Assembly (NCBI GenBank): GCA_031763025.1
Contig: JASSKH010000015.1
Coordinates: forward strand, 11,450,774 to 11,514,773
Reading direction: 5' to 3'
Length of the DNA: 64,000 nucleotides
Origin: Macrocystis pyrifera
Lineage: Eukaryota > Sar > Phaeophyceae > Laminariales > Laminariaceae
Part shown: positions 11,701-22,816 of the stretch, in pieces
Numbering within the stretch: the first letter of the stretch is position 1
Layout of the letters: every line of letters begins with the position of its first letter
Program-made: the position numbers and the translations under genes
The notes under the pieces: model-generated
What the model saw: the letters and a program-made list of their open reading frames with translations, nothing else
What the model was told of the DNA's origin: nothing
Database searches by the model: none

Positions 11701-12202
11701 GGACGCGCACACACACCCGACTGCATGAGGTAGATGTCGCAGATCAGGACAGGAGCATCATCTGTCCTGGAATTGTCGAGATCATCAAGCTAAGTGGACA
11801 TCGCTTATCTATCCGGTATGTGTGTGAAGCAGTATCACCCAATTTCTTACGTGCTGTCGCGTACGACGACTGCTGTTATCCCGGGGGAGCGAGCCGTCGC
11901 CGGCCTTTAAGACATCATGCCCGAATCACACGGCAAAAATAACACAACCCCCTCGAACGTTTTTTTTTTTCCCTCAAGCCGAGTGTCTCGATAGACAGAT
12001 TTTACCCGTATACTTCAGTATCTGGTACATAACACGCAAGATAACACCACCCCCTCGCACGCGTTTTTTTTTTCGAGCGATTCCGCCACTGTTTTCGTTC
12101 CGTGGGGCAAGCAAGCACGCACGCACTCAGGCCTTGCTCTGGAGAAAACTGGCTTCAGAGAACCGTCCCCGGCGGGGTTGTGTTGTTATCTTGACCGCGT
12201 TA

Positions 12203-12295
12203 GGACGGCAGTCCCGCGTTGGGGATAAATCAGTCGAATTCCAAGTTGTTTGTCCCTAAAACTGATCTAAAGAGACTGCAGTCCTGAAAGGGTTA
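12203..12295 (+). repeat. GGACTGCAG foldback
   Basis: Arms ggcagtcccgcgttggggat and gagactgcagtcctgaaagg, with a small insertion in the right arm (ctgatctaaa). Confidence 0.8.
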
Positions 12296-12945
12296 TAATT
12301 TTAGTGTTTCATGATATGTGTACAGTGGGCGCCCGCACTTACTGCAAGAAACGCTAGGTTTAGAAAAATAGGCTCAGATCGGCACGAGCAATAAGAAAAT
12401 TGGGTCAAGAAGCACAGCTAAACGGTGGGACCGGGTCCAAATCCTATATACACTAGAGTTGGCTCAAGGTCGAAAAAAGGGAGACATTGAGCCTGGACAC
12501 CAAATTGACGCTTGCTAGCACCGGGCGCCCACTTGCATACCAGGAATACAATTTACTTGTGTATATCTTGAATATGATACTCGTGTTCATATATACCCTG
12601 CAATAACTTTAGTTTGAGCCCGGTACGTGTACCACATGGGTCAGCTCGGACGAAAAGGACAGATGTCCTACACTACCCCCCCCCTGTTAACAATTCCATT
12701 CCGGCTCGGACGAAATGAATCGATGTCCTACGCTATCCCCCTCTTGACAAATCCTTTCCGAAGCATAAGCATGTCGCAGGCGGTCGGAGGTTGTAGGGTT
12801 GGGGCTACTCACGCAGGGCTGAGATTTAGCGTCAGGTGTGTCTCAACCTTGTTGTCGAAGCTGGGACGATGTTTCAGTAGAGCGCACCGCTTGTTCGACT
12901 CCATGGTTGAAGCGCGCTGACGTACGAGACAAAAGGGGACTATTA

Positions 12946-13050
12946 TTACGGGGGTACACAGTTAATAGGATCTATGGAGTACGTAAAAACCTATATACTT
13001 CCCTATTTTTACTAACAATATTTGGTCCTATTTACTATGGTCCCCCGTAA
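12946..13050 (+). mobile_element. TTACGGGGG MITE
   Basis: The left arm is diverged (ttacgggggtacacag); the right arm ttactatggtcccccgtaa is intact. Confidence 0.88.
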
Positions 13051-13233
13051 TAGTAGTGCTACGCAAATGTTATCGATTGGGCTAGGGTTAGGGTCGGGGC
13101 ATCTCACACAACTGAACCTCGACCATATTGTCGAATAAGTGATACACTCCCCTCTGCTTTTTACCGACCGTGGTGGGGATGGGGGGGAGGAGAGCCTGCT
13201 ATAGCTGCGTGACCCCGGGTCTGAGTTGCGACA

Positions 13234-13338
13234 ATTACGGGAGACCATAGTAAATAGGACCAAATATTGTTTGTAAAAATAGGGAAATGTATAGGTTTTT
13301 GTGCGTACCGTGGGTCCTACTTACTATGGTCCTCCGTA
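13234..13338 (+). mobile_element. TTACGGGGG MITE
   Basis: Arms ttacgggagaccatagta and tactatggtcctccgtaa carry compensating changes (gggag opposite ctccg). Confidence 0.88.
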
Positions 13339-13383
13339 AATAGGAAGGAAAGAGAGCAGAAGGGGAAAGATAATACGTGCGAA

Positions 13384-13427
13384 AAGAAAAAGAAAAAGAA
13401 AAAGAAAAAGAAAAAAGAAAAAAGAAA
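13384..13427 (+). repeat. (AAAAAG)n microsatellite
   Basis: About seven agaaaa units. Confidence 0.9.
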
Positions 13428-13872
13428 AGCTTTGGGGTCCATCGTGGATTCTGACAGCTACGAACTCCCGCAGTAGAAACAAAGCCTCATCACATGCTCA
13501 TTCCGATTATTTTGTCAGGCGGCCGAAGTTACGGGGGTCCATGGTGGACTCTGATATTTATGAACTCCCGAAATAGAAACAATGCCTCATTACATGTTCC
13601 TTTCATGCTCATTCCGACGTTTTTTTCTCAGGCGGTCGGGGCTAGGGTTGGGGTGTGACGTGAAAAGTGTATTCCAGCTGTGTTGTCGAAGCTGGGCCAG
13701 GGTCCGTGCAGTACATACAGACCTCCGAAATGCTCCCGTGTTAATGTTTTCCAACTTTCAATCTGTCTCAATTTTGCATTGTTGTTGATGGCTGGAAAAT
13801 TGCAGGGTGCTTGCTCGAACGGGCGAGGATTGACTGCCGCCCGAGATCTTCGGGGGACAAAACCGCGCGCGG

Positions 13873-13875
<3 letters not shown>

Positions 13876-13922
<47 letters not shown>
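13876..13922 (+). repeat. (GA)n microsatellite
   Basis: About 22 ga units. Arg-Glu and Ser-Leu frames over it are translations of the repeat. Confidence 0.95.
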
Positions 13923-13924
<2 letters not shown>

Positions 13925-14337
13925 TACAAGCGTAAGGGGGCACGGCCACTCACATAAGCACGTACACACCTGCCAAGGGCGGGAACCTATTATCGCTTCT
14001 GTGGTCTTCTGCTTCGGGCAACGTTGCTTTTGTTGTGTTGTCGCAGGGTGGCGGGGGGGGGTTGGAGGCGTTAATGGCGTTGTTTCAGCGCTAGCGTCGT
14101 CGCCTTGAGTCTAGGTCGCGGCCACCAACAAGAAGGCGGTCTTGAAGAACGCGCGGGGTAAAGCCTAATCTACGCATCAGAGATCAAGTTTATTTTGTCG
14201 GGTAATTAAATACCCTGCACCTACGTAGAGGTCGGTTTATTCACATCCTAAATCTAGGGGCTGGGACTGTTTCCGCGAACCGGGGGAAGGCGGAAGGTAC
14301 AAGACGGGCTTCGAGAGCGTGCGGGTCGCGGGCAGGC

Positions 14338-14410
14338 TCCAACCCTAACCAGGTTGTAACCCGAACCAGGTTATCACCCGAGTCAAGGTTAACCCGAACC
14401 GAAGGTTTGA
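14338..14410 (+). repeat. AACCCGAACCAGGTT short array
   Basis: Four degenerate units (aaccctaaccaggttgt, aacccgaaccaggttat) about 160 bp before the 7TM-RGS start codon. Confidence 0.6.
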
Positions 14411-14566
14411 CACGTTTCGACCATTGCAGTACCCCGAAGTCGAGGCACAGACCCGCGATAAGAAACCGACCACCCCCCGCGAACTGGGAGAAGACGGAAA
14501 AGGTTATCCTACCGTCCCCGAAAGACAAGGGATTCCCCCGCGAAGTGGGGGAAGGCAGGAGACATC

Positions 14567-14746
14567 ATGGCCGAGGACCTGGGCGAGAACTCGGCGACGT
14601 GGGAGCCTCTTTCTTCGGTGGACTACTTCATGCTGGGCTTGGTGGGAACCTTTCAGGCGGCGGCGCTGCTGATCTGCGCTCACCTGATCTGGTACCGGCG
14701 ATGGCCTCCCTACGTGACCAAGAACGTCAACATAGTCGTCATTACC
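14567..14746 (+). CDS. 7TM-RGS exon 1 (start, TM1)
   Basis: Sixty codons from the ATG. An acidic N-terminus of about 18 residues is followed by hydrophobic segment 1 and a basic WYRRWPP loop. Segment 2 begins at NVNIVVIT and continues in exon 2. The exon stops in phase 0 at ACC before gtgaga. No separate signal peptide is seen; TM1 probably acts as signal anchor. Confidence 0.8.
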
Positions 14747-17700
14747 GTGAGACAGTAGGAGGTTTTGTTTTGGTGGATGCGCGGACGGACGGATGTTTCG
14801 TGAGGGGAGGGGGGGGGGGGGGTTAGTGTCTTTTGGTGAGAGAGTGTGTTGAAGGTGTTGGTAGTGTTGGGGGTAGCGTTGGTAGTGTTGGTGGTGTTTG
14901 CGGCGGTGGTGGAAGTGCTGTCGGTGTCATGGTTTCTCCGAATGACTCGTTAAATGATACACTTTCGGGTTATCCTTGCGTTAAATCCATTACCTTCGTG
15001 CTCCGTTTTTTTTTTTTTTTTTTTTTTTTTTTTCTGTTGTCTCCCTGCCGCTGTCTTTTTTTTGTGTGTCTCTCCCTCTTGCTCTGCATATGCATGTGCT
15101 TTCATTTTTTTTTGTTGCTGCGTTTTTTTGTGTGTTGTGTGTGTTCATTAGATTTTGTCCGGCGTGCTGTGGACGGTGACGAAGGCAATAGAGGCCGGCT
15201 TCATCAAGAGAAGGGTGGGCGACATCCTCGCAGCTTGTGACTTCGAGGTGTGACCCTCTTGGCTTCATCATATCTGGATTGCACTAAAGAAATCGGGATT
15301 TAATATAATGTTGACTCGAATTTTGCTTGAAACCCAAGAAATTCGTTTTTTAATGCCGAAATTAGTTGTAGGAAGCGTGGCCCACACACCTTGGGAATTG
15401 AGCGCTTCCGGCTCGACGTTGCTCGGAACACAGCAGTTGCTTTTATTTGTTTACGGATGATAGTGTAAGAAGCGCGGGCAACATAAATTTGACAGTGTCG
15501 TTGAGAATTTTACGGTCAATTTTTGGTCGAAAACATGTCCTGTACCGCGGTATGAGGGAACCACGTTTGAGCACTGAAGTTGCTGCTGCTGTCGGAAGCG
15601 TGCGCCAAACAAATTGGGAGGTATCGCGTTTCGGCTCAACCTTAGCTCGAAGCGTAGAAAAATCGTTTCTCAATACTGACATTAGTATAGCAAGCGTGGG
15701 CCACGTAAATTGGGAGCTACCTGGTAGTAATCTTCTGCTCGAATTTTGTACGAAACATATGAAAATGTGTTTTCAAAACTGAAAGTATAAATTAGTTTAG
15801 AAGGCATGGGCACACAAGCTGGGAGTTGATCATTTTCAGGTCGGTTTTCGCACGAAGCATGAGAAAATCGGTTTGTTTCACTGAAAATAGCGTAGGAATG
15901 GTGGGCGAGATCCTCTCAGCGTGGGCGAGATTTTCTCAGCGTTGTGACTTCGATGTGCGGCGACCGCCATCTCGCATCCTCGCGCGTGTTTTAAAGAAGT
16001 TAGGGCGGTATTCAAGATGAGTGGGAGTTAAGAAAGATGGCCCAACATTTGCTCAAAACATGACAAAACTCTTTTGTGAGTACGGATTTTTTACGGTAGG
16101 AAGGGTGGGCGGCATCCTCTGAGCGTGATGGCTTCGAGGTGCGACGGCCGCCTCCCCGCCTCGTGCGGCTGTTGACACTTCTGTACGGTTCGTGACATTT
16201 CTTGTTACCCGAACAGATGGGTCGCCTCTAGTTCCATGTAGTGGACGAGTAGAAGAACGGTTTAATGTGAAAACACACACAATACACTGTTTGCCTCAAA
16301 AACATTGGTGCAGTTTTTCTCAAGGGGTTAAGAAATTAGTACTCGTAGTTGAGATTTGTTTACTCGGCTTTTGCGCGAAACGTAACGAAGGTATTGTCTG
16401 ATGGATTGAATTAGTGCAGGACACACCCTGCCTCACATCGTAGGAAAACAAAGAACGAAGAAAAAGTTCAGCGAAAATCAAGCGGAGCTCGCACTTTGCA
16501 GCTTCACAAGATGGGTTTGCTCAAAGAGCCAACAGCAGCGGTACAAAATTGTCTTGTCGCAAAGGAGCCGTCTTTATATTTTTTGGGGTCCGTTTGTTTT
16601 TTATTTCGCGAGGCGAGACGGTGCTGCCAGTATCAAGCGGACTGCCAGTATACTTTCGCACGCATACAGTGTACGGCTACGTTATTGCTGGTCCCTTTAC
16701 TGCAGCACCGGCTGCCCGCGGTAGTTCCTGTGACATCGCTTGGCACCATAAAGATGGGACTGAGCAGTGTGGTATTACGGAGGGACATGGTCAACAGGAC
16801 CTACGCTACACACGAAAACCTATATATTTACCTATTTTTACCAACAATATTTGGCCCTATTTACTATGGTCCCCCGTAATAGCGTGCGGAGTCTATAGTG
16901 TCGGTTGCCGCGGTAGTGCCTGTATTGTTGGCTGGCGCATATCGTGCCTGCACTATGGAGCGACCACTACAGCTGTATTTTGATAATTTTTCCTCAGTCA
17001 GCCCATTACTACGGGGGGAGCATAGTAAATGGGACCAAATTTTGTTGGCAAAAATATGTAAATATATAGTTTTTTTTTTTGTGTGTGAACCGTAGGTCCT
17101 GTTTACTACGGACCCCCGTGATAGTGTTTTACCTGTTCGCCGGAGAGGGTACAGCAACAACAACCGCGTCAGGATACCGGTTGCCTCCTCGTTTTCGGCC
17201 AAGCGACAGCCCTAGCTAGCGTTGTTGTGTTTCACGACAGGGTTGCAATGGGCACACCGCTGGGCACAGCAGGTGTGGAAGGGTGGCGAGCTTTAAAACC
17301 CTTCCCTTTTGGCCACGGCAAGAACAACAATCCGGCGCCGTCTGCAGTAGCGTGGATGCATACCAACGAGGGGCCATAGTAAATAGGACCAAAAATATTG
17401 TTGGTAAAAATAGGTAAATATATATACCAGGTTTTTGTGTGTACCGTGGGTCCTATTTAAGTGGTCCCAAGTAATAGTAAACAGGACCAAATATTGTTAG
17501 TAAAGATAGGTAAATATTTAGGTTTTTGTGTGTACCGTAGGTCCTTTTTTGAGTGTTCCCGAGCAATAGTAAATGGGACCAAATATTGTTTGTAAGAATA
17601 GGCAAAAATATAGTATCGTAGGTCCTGTTTAAATGGTCCCAAGTAATAGTAAACAGGACCAAATATTGTTGGTACAAATAGTTAAATACATAGGTGTTTG

Positions 17701-20700
17701 TGTGTCCCGTAGGTCCTGTTTAACTGTTCCCCCGTAATAGTAAAGGGGTCCATAGTAAATAGGACCCAATATTGTTAGTAAAAATAGGTAAATATATAGG
17801 ATTTTGTGTGTACCGTAGGTCCTAATTACTGTGGTCCCCCGTAATATTATTCGCAGTCACATTGTTGTACTTTGTTTCCCGTCCGCTGTGGGGTAAAAAA
17901 TGTAGCGACCTAAAATGTACTGCTTCGTACCAGTGTACGTATTTATTGTCGCTTGCCTCGGTTGTTCCTTGACGTGCCCGCAGAGATTCTTGGCGTGGTC
18001 GACGCTGACCGTGCATGTGGTGGCGTTTTTCATACGTATCTACCGAATGTGGAGAATCTTGATCAAGCACGATGGGAACATGTGGCGAACAGAGTGAGTG
18101 CGGTGATCTGAGGACAACTCTCGCTGCGTACCTGGTGCGATAGAACCTCTCGCCGTTGATAGTAATTGGCGGATCAGTCGTAAAATGCGGTCGCAATGTT
18201 GTGTGCAGCTGGCGTGTTGTGTCCAGTCTATAAAACATGCTGCCCTATCCAGCTATCCGACCGCGTATCCGGGGGTTACAGTAGGTTCCGAGGTAAGAGT
18301 GTTTCAGAGCGTTCTGCGTGCCTCTCTGCTGACTTCAGACGTTTCAGCCACAAGTACATGGGTAACGTCTGGTTATGTGCAAACCTGCTGGTCACAAAAT
18401 AGGCCATCCTCTCATTTTCGCAGGCCCCAGTTTACGTGTCTGTCTATTGCATAAAACCTCATTCTTTTTTGGCAGCTTTCACTGTTAAATAGTACCTTTT
18501 TTTTTTTCATCCTCCGGCGGATTGGTAAAAATAAAGCATAAGCTCACCACACTTCCCACGTTCCAACTTCGCGTCGTGTGTCAATTTAGCCCATAGCTCC
18601 CGTTGCAACATCCGAACAGGCTGCTGTTACCCCTGGAGTTTGGGCACGTTGGCCCGACCTATCACGCATTTTTTTTTTCACCAGCCGAAATAAAAACAGC
18701 AGCATATCTAATCCCAGTATCCTTTACCGGTACAATGGTTGATTTCCGCAGGCACCAGATTTTGTGCCTTTCTAGCATATGCCTCATTCCTGTGGTGGCT
18801 ACCTGGCTGCTCCCTCGCACCGGGTTCTTCGACGAGGTGGCCAACTCGTGCGCAACGACGAGGGTTTCGATGTACCCCACGTTGGGGATGAACGCGTTGG
18901 GCCTGTTCGGCATCTGCTTTCTATGGTGAGCAAGTTGATTTTGGTTGGCATGATTGTGTGGCTTTGTTTGTTTGCTCGTTTGTTTGTTTGTTTGTTTGTT
19001 TGTTTGTTCGTTTGTTTGTTTTTTTTTCATCCTTTTTTTTTCTCTTTTTTTTTTTTTAGTCATTTTCGGTTGTTTTCGTTTGTTTTTTGTCGTGCTTTTT
19101 TTTTCCTCACGTCTTGGTGGAGTGTTTTTTGTTGTTAGCGTTGTCCGTTTCGCTCGGCGAGCGCAAAGTAGTTGCATTCTCTGTTTGTTGTCAGTCCAAA
19201 GAGAGTATGCATTTGACCAAAAGGTGTGCTCGTCTACGTATGGTTCTCCCCCCCGCCCTTGGAGTGAACGCCTCGGGGCCGTTCGGCATCTGTTTTTCTG
19301 GCGAGGAAGATGGAGTGATTGTCATGTGTTCTTGTGTCTGGATCTGTCTTTTTGTTTGCTGTTTTTTTTCGTTCGGTCAATTTTGTACCTGGATCTGTTT
19401 TTTTGTTTGTTTGTTGTTGCTTTTTCGTTTGGTCAATTCTTTTGTATCTGGATCTGTTTTTCGTTTTTTTTTTTTTTCGTTTTTTTTTTTTTTCTTCCGT
19501 TTTTCGATCAATCTTATAGTTTATTCAACACGTACGGTGTGAGTAGTGTAGAGCACACCTTCCTCGAACAAGAATCGGTGATTTGTTGACCCTTTTAGAG
19601 GAGCAGTCCCGTTTTGGAGACAGCCTCCTTAGAGGCGTTCTTAACGACACTGTGAAAACTTGCCAATTTGGCAAGCTTTCAGAAATTTGGATTTTCAAGT
19701 CTTGCTAAAAACTCGGCAAATGAAATGGCAAAAGTCCAAATTTCCTGAAAATTTGCCAACAAAGAGCTTGGGGAATATTCATGAGAAAAGCTTGGCACAA
19801 AACTTGCTAAATTGGCAAATCCTAATTTCCAAAAACTTGCCGATATGTCAATTGTTTCTGCCATATACGTGTCGTTAAAAAACGACCCTTAGAGTTTGAG
19901 CGATTTGTAAAGGGACTGCAGTACTACAAGGGCTAGGAAGCTTTCACCACCGCAACGAAAAAATTAGTAAGAAAAGGATCCGACTCCAGAATCACGCAGT
20001 TTGTCTCCGAAACGTGTGCAGCAGTGTGGAGTTCTTCGTGGGCGCGTCGCCGTACCGCTGTGTGCGGCTACATACCCCACCCCTGCACGTGTTCACTCGG
20101 GTCTTATTTTGTCCGCCACAGGTTCGTGTGCGTGAGGCAGCTCAAGTCGGTCAGGAGGCAGTTCAACGAGTACGACAACTTGAAGCGTACTCTGTTCTAC
20201 ATCACCGTTGCGCTCCTCAGCTACGCCTTCGTCGTGGTGGTCCTGCTGGCGGGTCGACACGTCACCGTGCGCAGAGTGTCCATCGTTTGTGAGTGTTGCC
20301 TCTCGCGTGGGGCGAAGCGGACCTGTGCAGGTGTTAACCTACACTTACTGAGCCACAGGGGTGAAATATCGATCGAATACCCGGCAGCCCAGGGTAATCC
20401 TTGTAACACTGTCCCCCCCTCTGTGAACGGCGGGATCTTTGGGGCGTCGGTACCGTGTACGGCCGTACGTTGACCTGCTCGCTTCGTTTCAATACCACCT
20501 GGGGAACCCAGGGAGGTGTGGTTTCAGGGACGCAGGCAATCAAGCGGTGTCTATAACAGAAGCTTTCGAAGTGAGATTCGAAACCCGTGCCCACGACGAC
20601 GTCATGTGTATGTGGAGGTGTCACCTACTGAGCTATAGGGGTAAGAGATGGATCGATCACCCAGCCCAGATTAATCCTTCACGACAGACCCCTAAGTGCC

Positions 20701-22782
20701 TTCGGACCAGTTACTAATTCAGATACAGTAGGGGTTCCTATGTAATGCCGGTGCCCGATATAGCTGCCGGTCAAGTCGCTCGGCACGTACGTGGGTTGGT
20801 CAGAGGGTGGTAGTGTGCGGAATACTGCCGGGGCCCGGTGTGATGTGATTGCCGGTGTATTGAGGTCCCTCTATAATGCCGGTGAAGCCGCTTGGCATAG
20901 AGGGCATCTGCCAGTGCGGCAGCGTGCGGAATAGTGCCGGTGCCCGCTATATAATGCCGGTGTATTGGCCTGGTAGCACATACCGACACTATCGTACATA
21001 GATGTAGAGGGACCACTACTAGTGTAGTCTGATATCGCGAGCGAATGCGAGTTTTTCTAATCGCGACGGCGCTGGTAAACTAGAGACGCCTTTTAAGAGA
21101 TGAACGGAGCCAGATATTAATAGTATTTTTTTTGTTTTTATTTTTTTCCCAACAGGAGTTCTTGACGGCACAACTATAACTCAGCGGGATGAAACAACCG
21201 CCGTAATGGAAGCTGCGCCGGAATATCTACCGCAGTACGATCGTCAATTTTTTGTATCTGATCTACGTCCGATTTTGTGTATTGGTGGAATAATTGAAGC
21301 ACCTCCCGCAGCCGGTGTTCTGATACCCCCCCCCCCCCCTCCCCCGCCCTCCCTCATTCTATATACGCTCTCTTCTATGTATCGCTATCATATCGTATTT
21401 TCTCTTTGCTTGTTTTCACTGTTTACCAATCTAGACGGAAGTATAAGCAACGTTTGGTACCCATATTGAACCTCTAGCGACCCTTATATTTCCATCCAAA
21501 CCCCCTGGTGTGAGTTTCAGAGCCGATTTTCTCTAAACAAGGCGGGGGGGGGGGGGGGGGGGGGGGGGGGTGTGTACTCGATAAGAGAGATGTGCTCGAT
21601 CTCATGCACGGCCGTAGTCGTATGACCACAGACCCTCGCATCCCTACAATGCCGGGACGGAGCATGTCGGGTTTTCACCGACCAGGCAGACATTGCTTGC
21701 ACCAAGCGCGAAGCGCCGTGAGGTGTCCGGCGAGTCGCATGAAGGGTGAGCTGCATCCTACTAAGAACCGCTTGTGAGGCGGACTTTCTTGCATATGGAT
21801 GACAGCTTCAATGAGTTAGTTTAATTCCGGTGTGGCCACTTCCAGAGACAGCAATGGGAGTACTATGTAACTGCCTCTTGGGTGCCTTACCTTGAACACT
21901 ACGTGATACGATCAATTCCCTTGTGCAGAGTAAAGGTTATTTACTTCGCACAAATGATCTAACTAGACGACCAGCTGTGGGCGACCGCCAAAAAAAACAA
22001 AAAACAAGAAACAAAAACGGTACCCTGGATGTCTAGCTCACGTAGTGAGCGGCATGTTTTACAGTGTCGTTGCCAACCGACGCCAACCCAACCCATATAT
22101 AATATATGGGGGGGGGGGGGGGGGGGGGGGGGTACACTCAGCTAAAACTGGTGGCACTGGAATCGTGCGGTCCGCATATTTTTAATTGATGCATTTCTCG
22201 GCGTTTGCACCCTCCGCGCCGTTTCGTCGAGGAAACCAGCTAGTAGTCTCGGTGACATTCGTCCGAGAGGGTGTGTTAGTCCTGCTTGTTACGTACGTAC
22301 GCGATATGCACGTGAGACTGCCGTAAGTGCTATTATTAGGGGGAACCATAGTAAATAGGACCAAATATTGTTAGTAAAAATAGATGAATATATATATATA
22401 TATATTTTGTGTGTACCGTAGGTCCTATTTACTACGGTCCCCCGCAATAGTAGCTACCGTAGCTATTATGATAGCTTCACAGCTGCGGCACGAAAGGCGA
22501 CCAAAAATAAATAAATCAGAATCCGAGGGTGAGTCGGGTAGGGTACGTGTACCAAAAGTGCGCCGGCCGGGGCTGCCTTTCCCTACGATATCGAAGAGGT
22601 TCGGTGCGGCCTCAACGCCCGCCCTACCGAGCGCTCCCGTTCGGTGCCGTGCGAACTCGATACCGGTGCACCCGACACTGCGGTGTGTTCGGTACGCCCA
22701 CCGAAAGTACTCGGGGTGCGGGTATTCTTCGTTTACGCTACTGAACACACATTTTGTCAGCATCCAACGAAATATGCTACCA

Positions 22783-22816
<34 letters not shown>

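Larger units (their letters stand above)
13427..14566. other. Upstream region of the 7TM-RGS gene
   Basis: Two ~100-bp related units (tccatcgtggattctgaca at 13438 and tccatggtggactctgata at 13538), then a GA run and a CCAGGTT array. No clear TATA box or initiator was identified; the 5' UTR start is unknown. Confidence 0.4.

Noticed and set aside
13083..13100. Telomere-like tagggttaggg
   Set aside because: Less than two units; isolated in gene-poor DNA.
14833..15240. ORF overlapping intron 1 and exon 2 in another frame
   Set aside because: Val/Gly and Phe/Leu runs from GTTGGTAGT and T-runs; the true exon 2 frame is different and matches TM2.
17365..17846. CRISPR-like regular array
   Set aside because: The whole unit, including the supposed spacer, is conserved; these are tandem MITEs in a eukaryotic intron.
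18325..18385. Possible echo of exon 3 in intron 3 (aagtacatgggtaacgtctgg against aagcacgatgggaacatgtgg)
   Set aside because: Only about 20 bases are similar; too short to separate from chance without an alignment test.
18954..19589. 211-residue Phe/Leu/Cys ORF resembling membrane segments
   Set aside because: Comes from GTTT and T-run repeats inside intron 4. Only the short exon 4 echo within it is meaningful.
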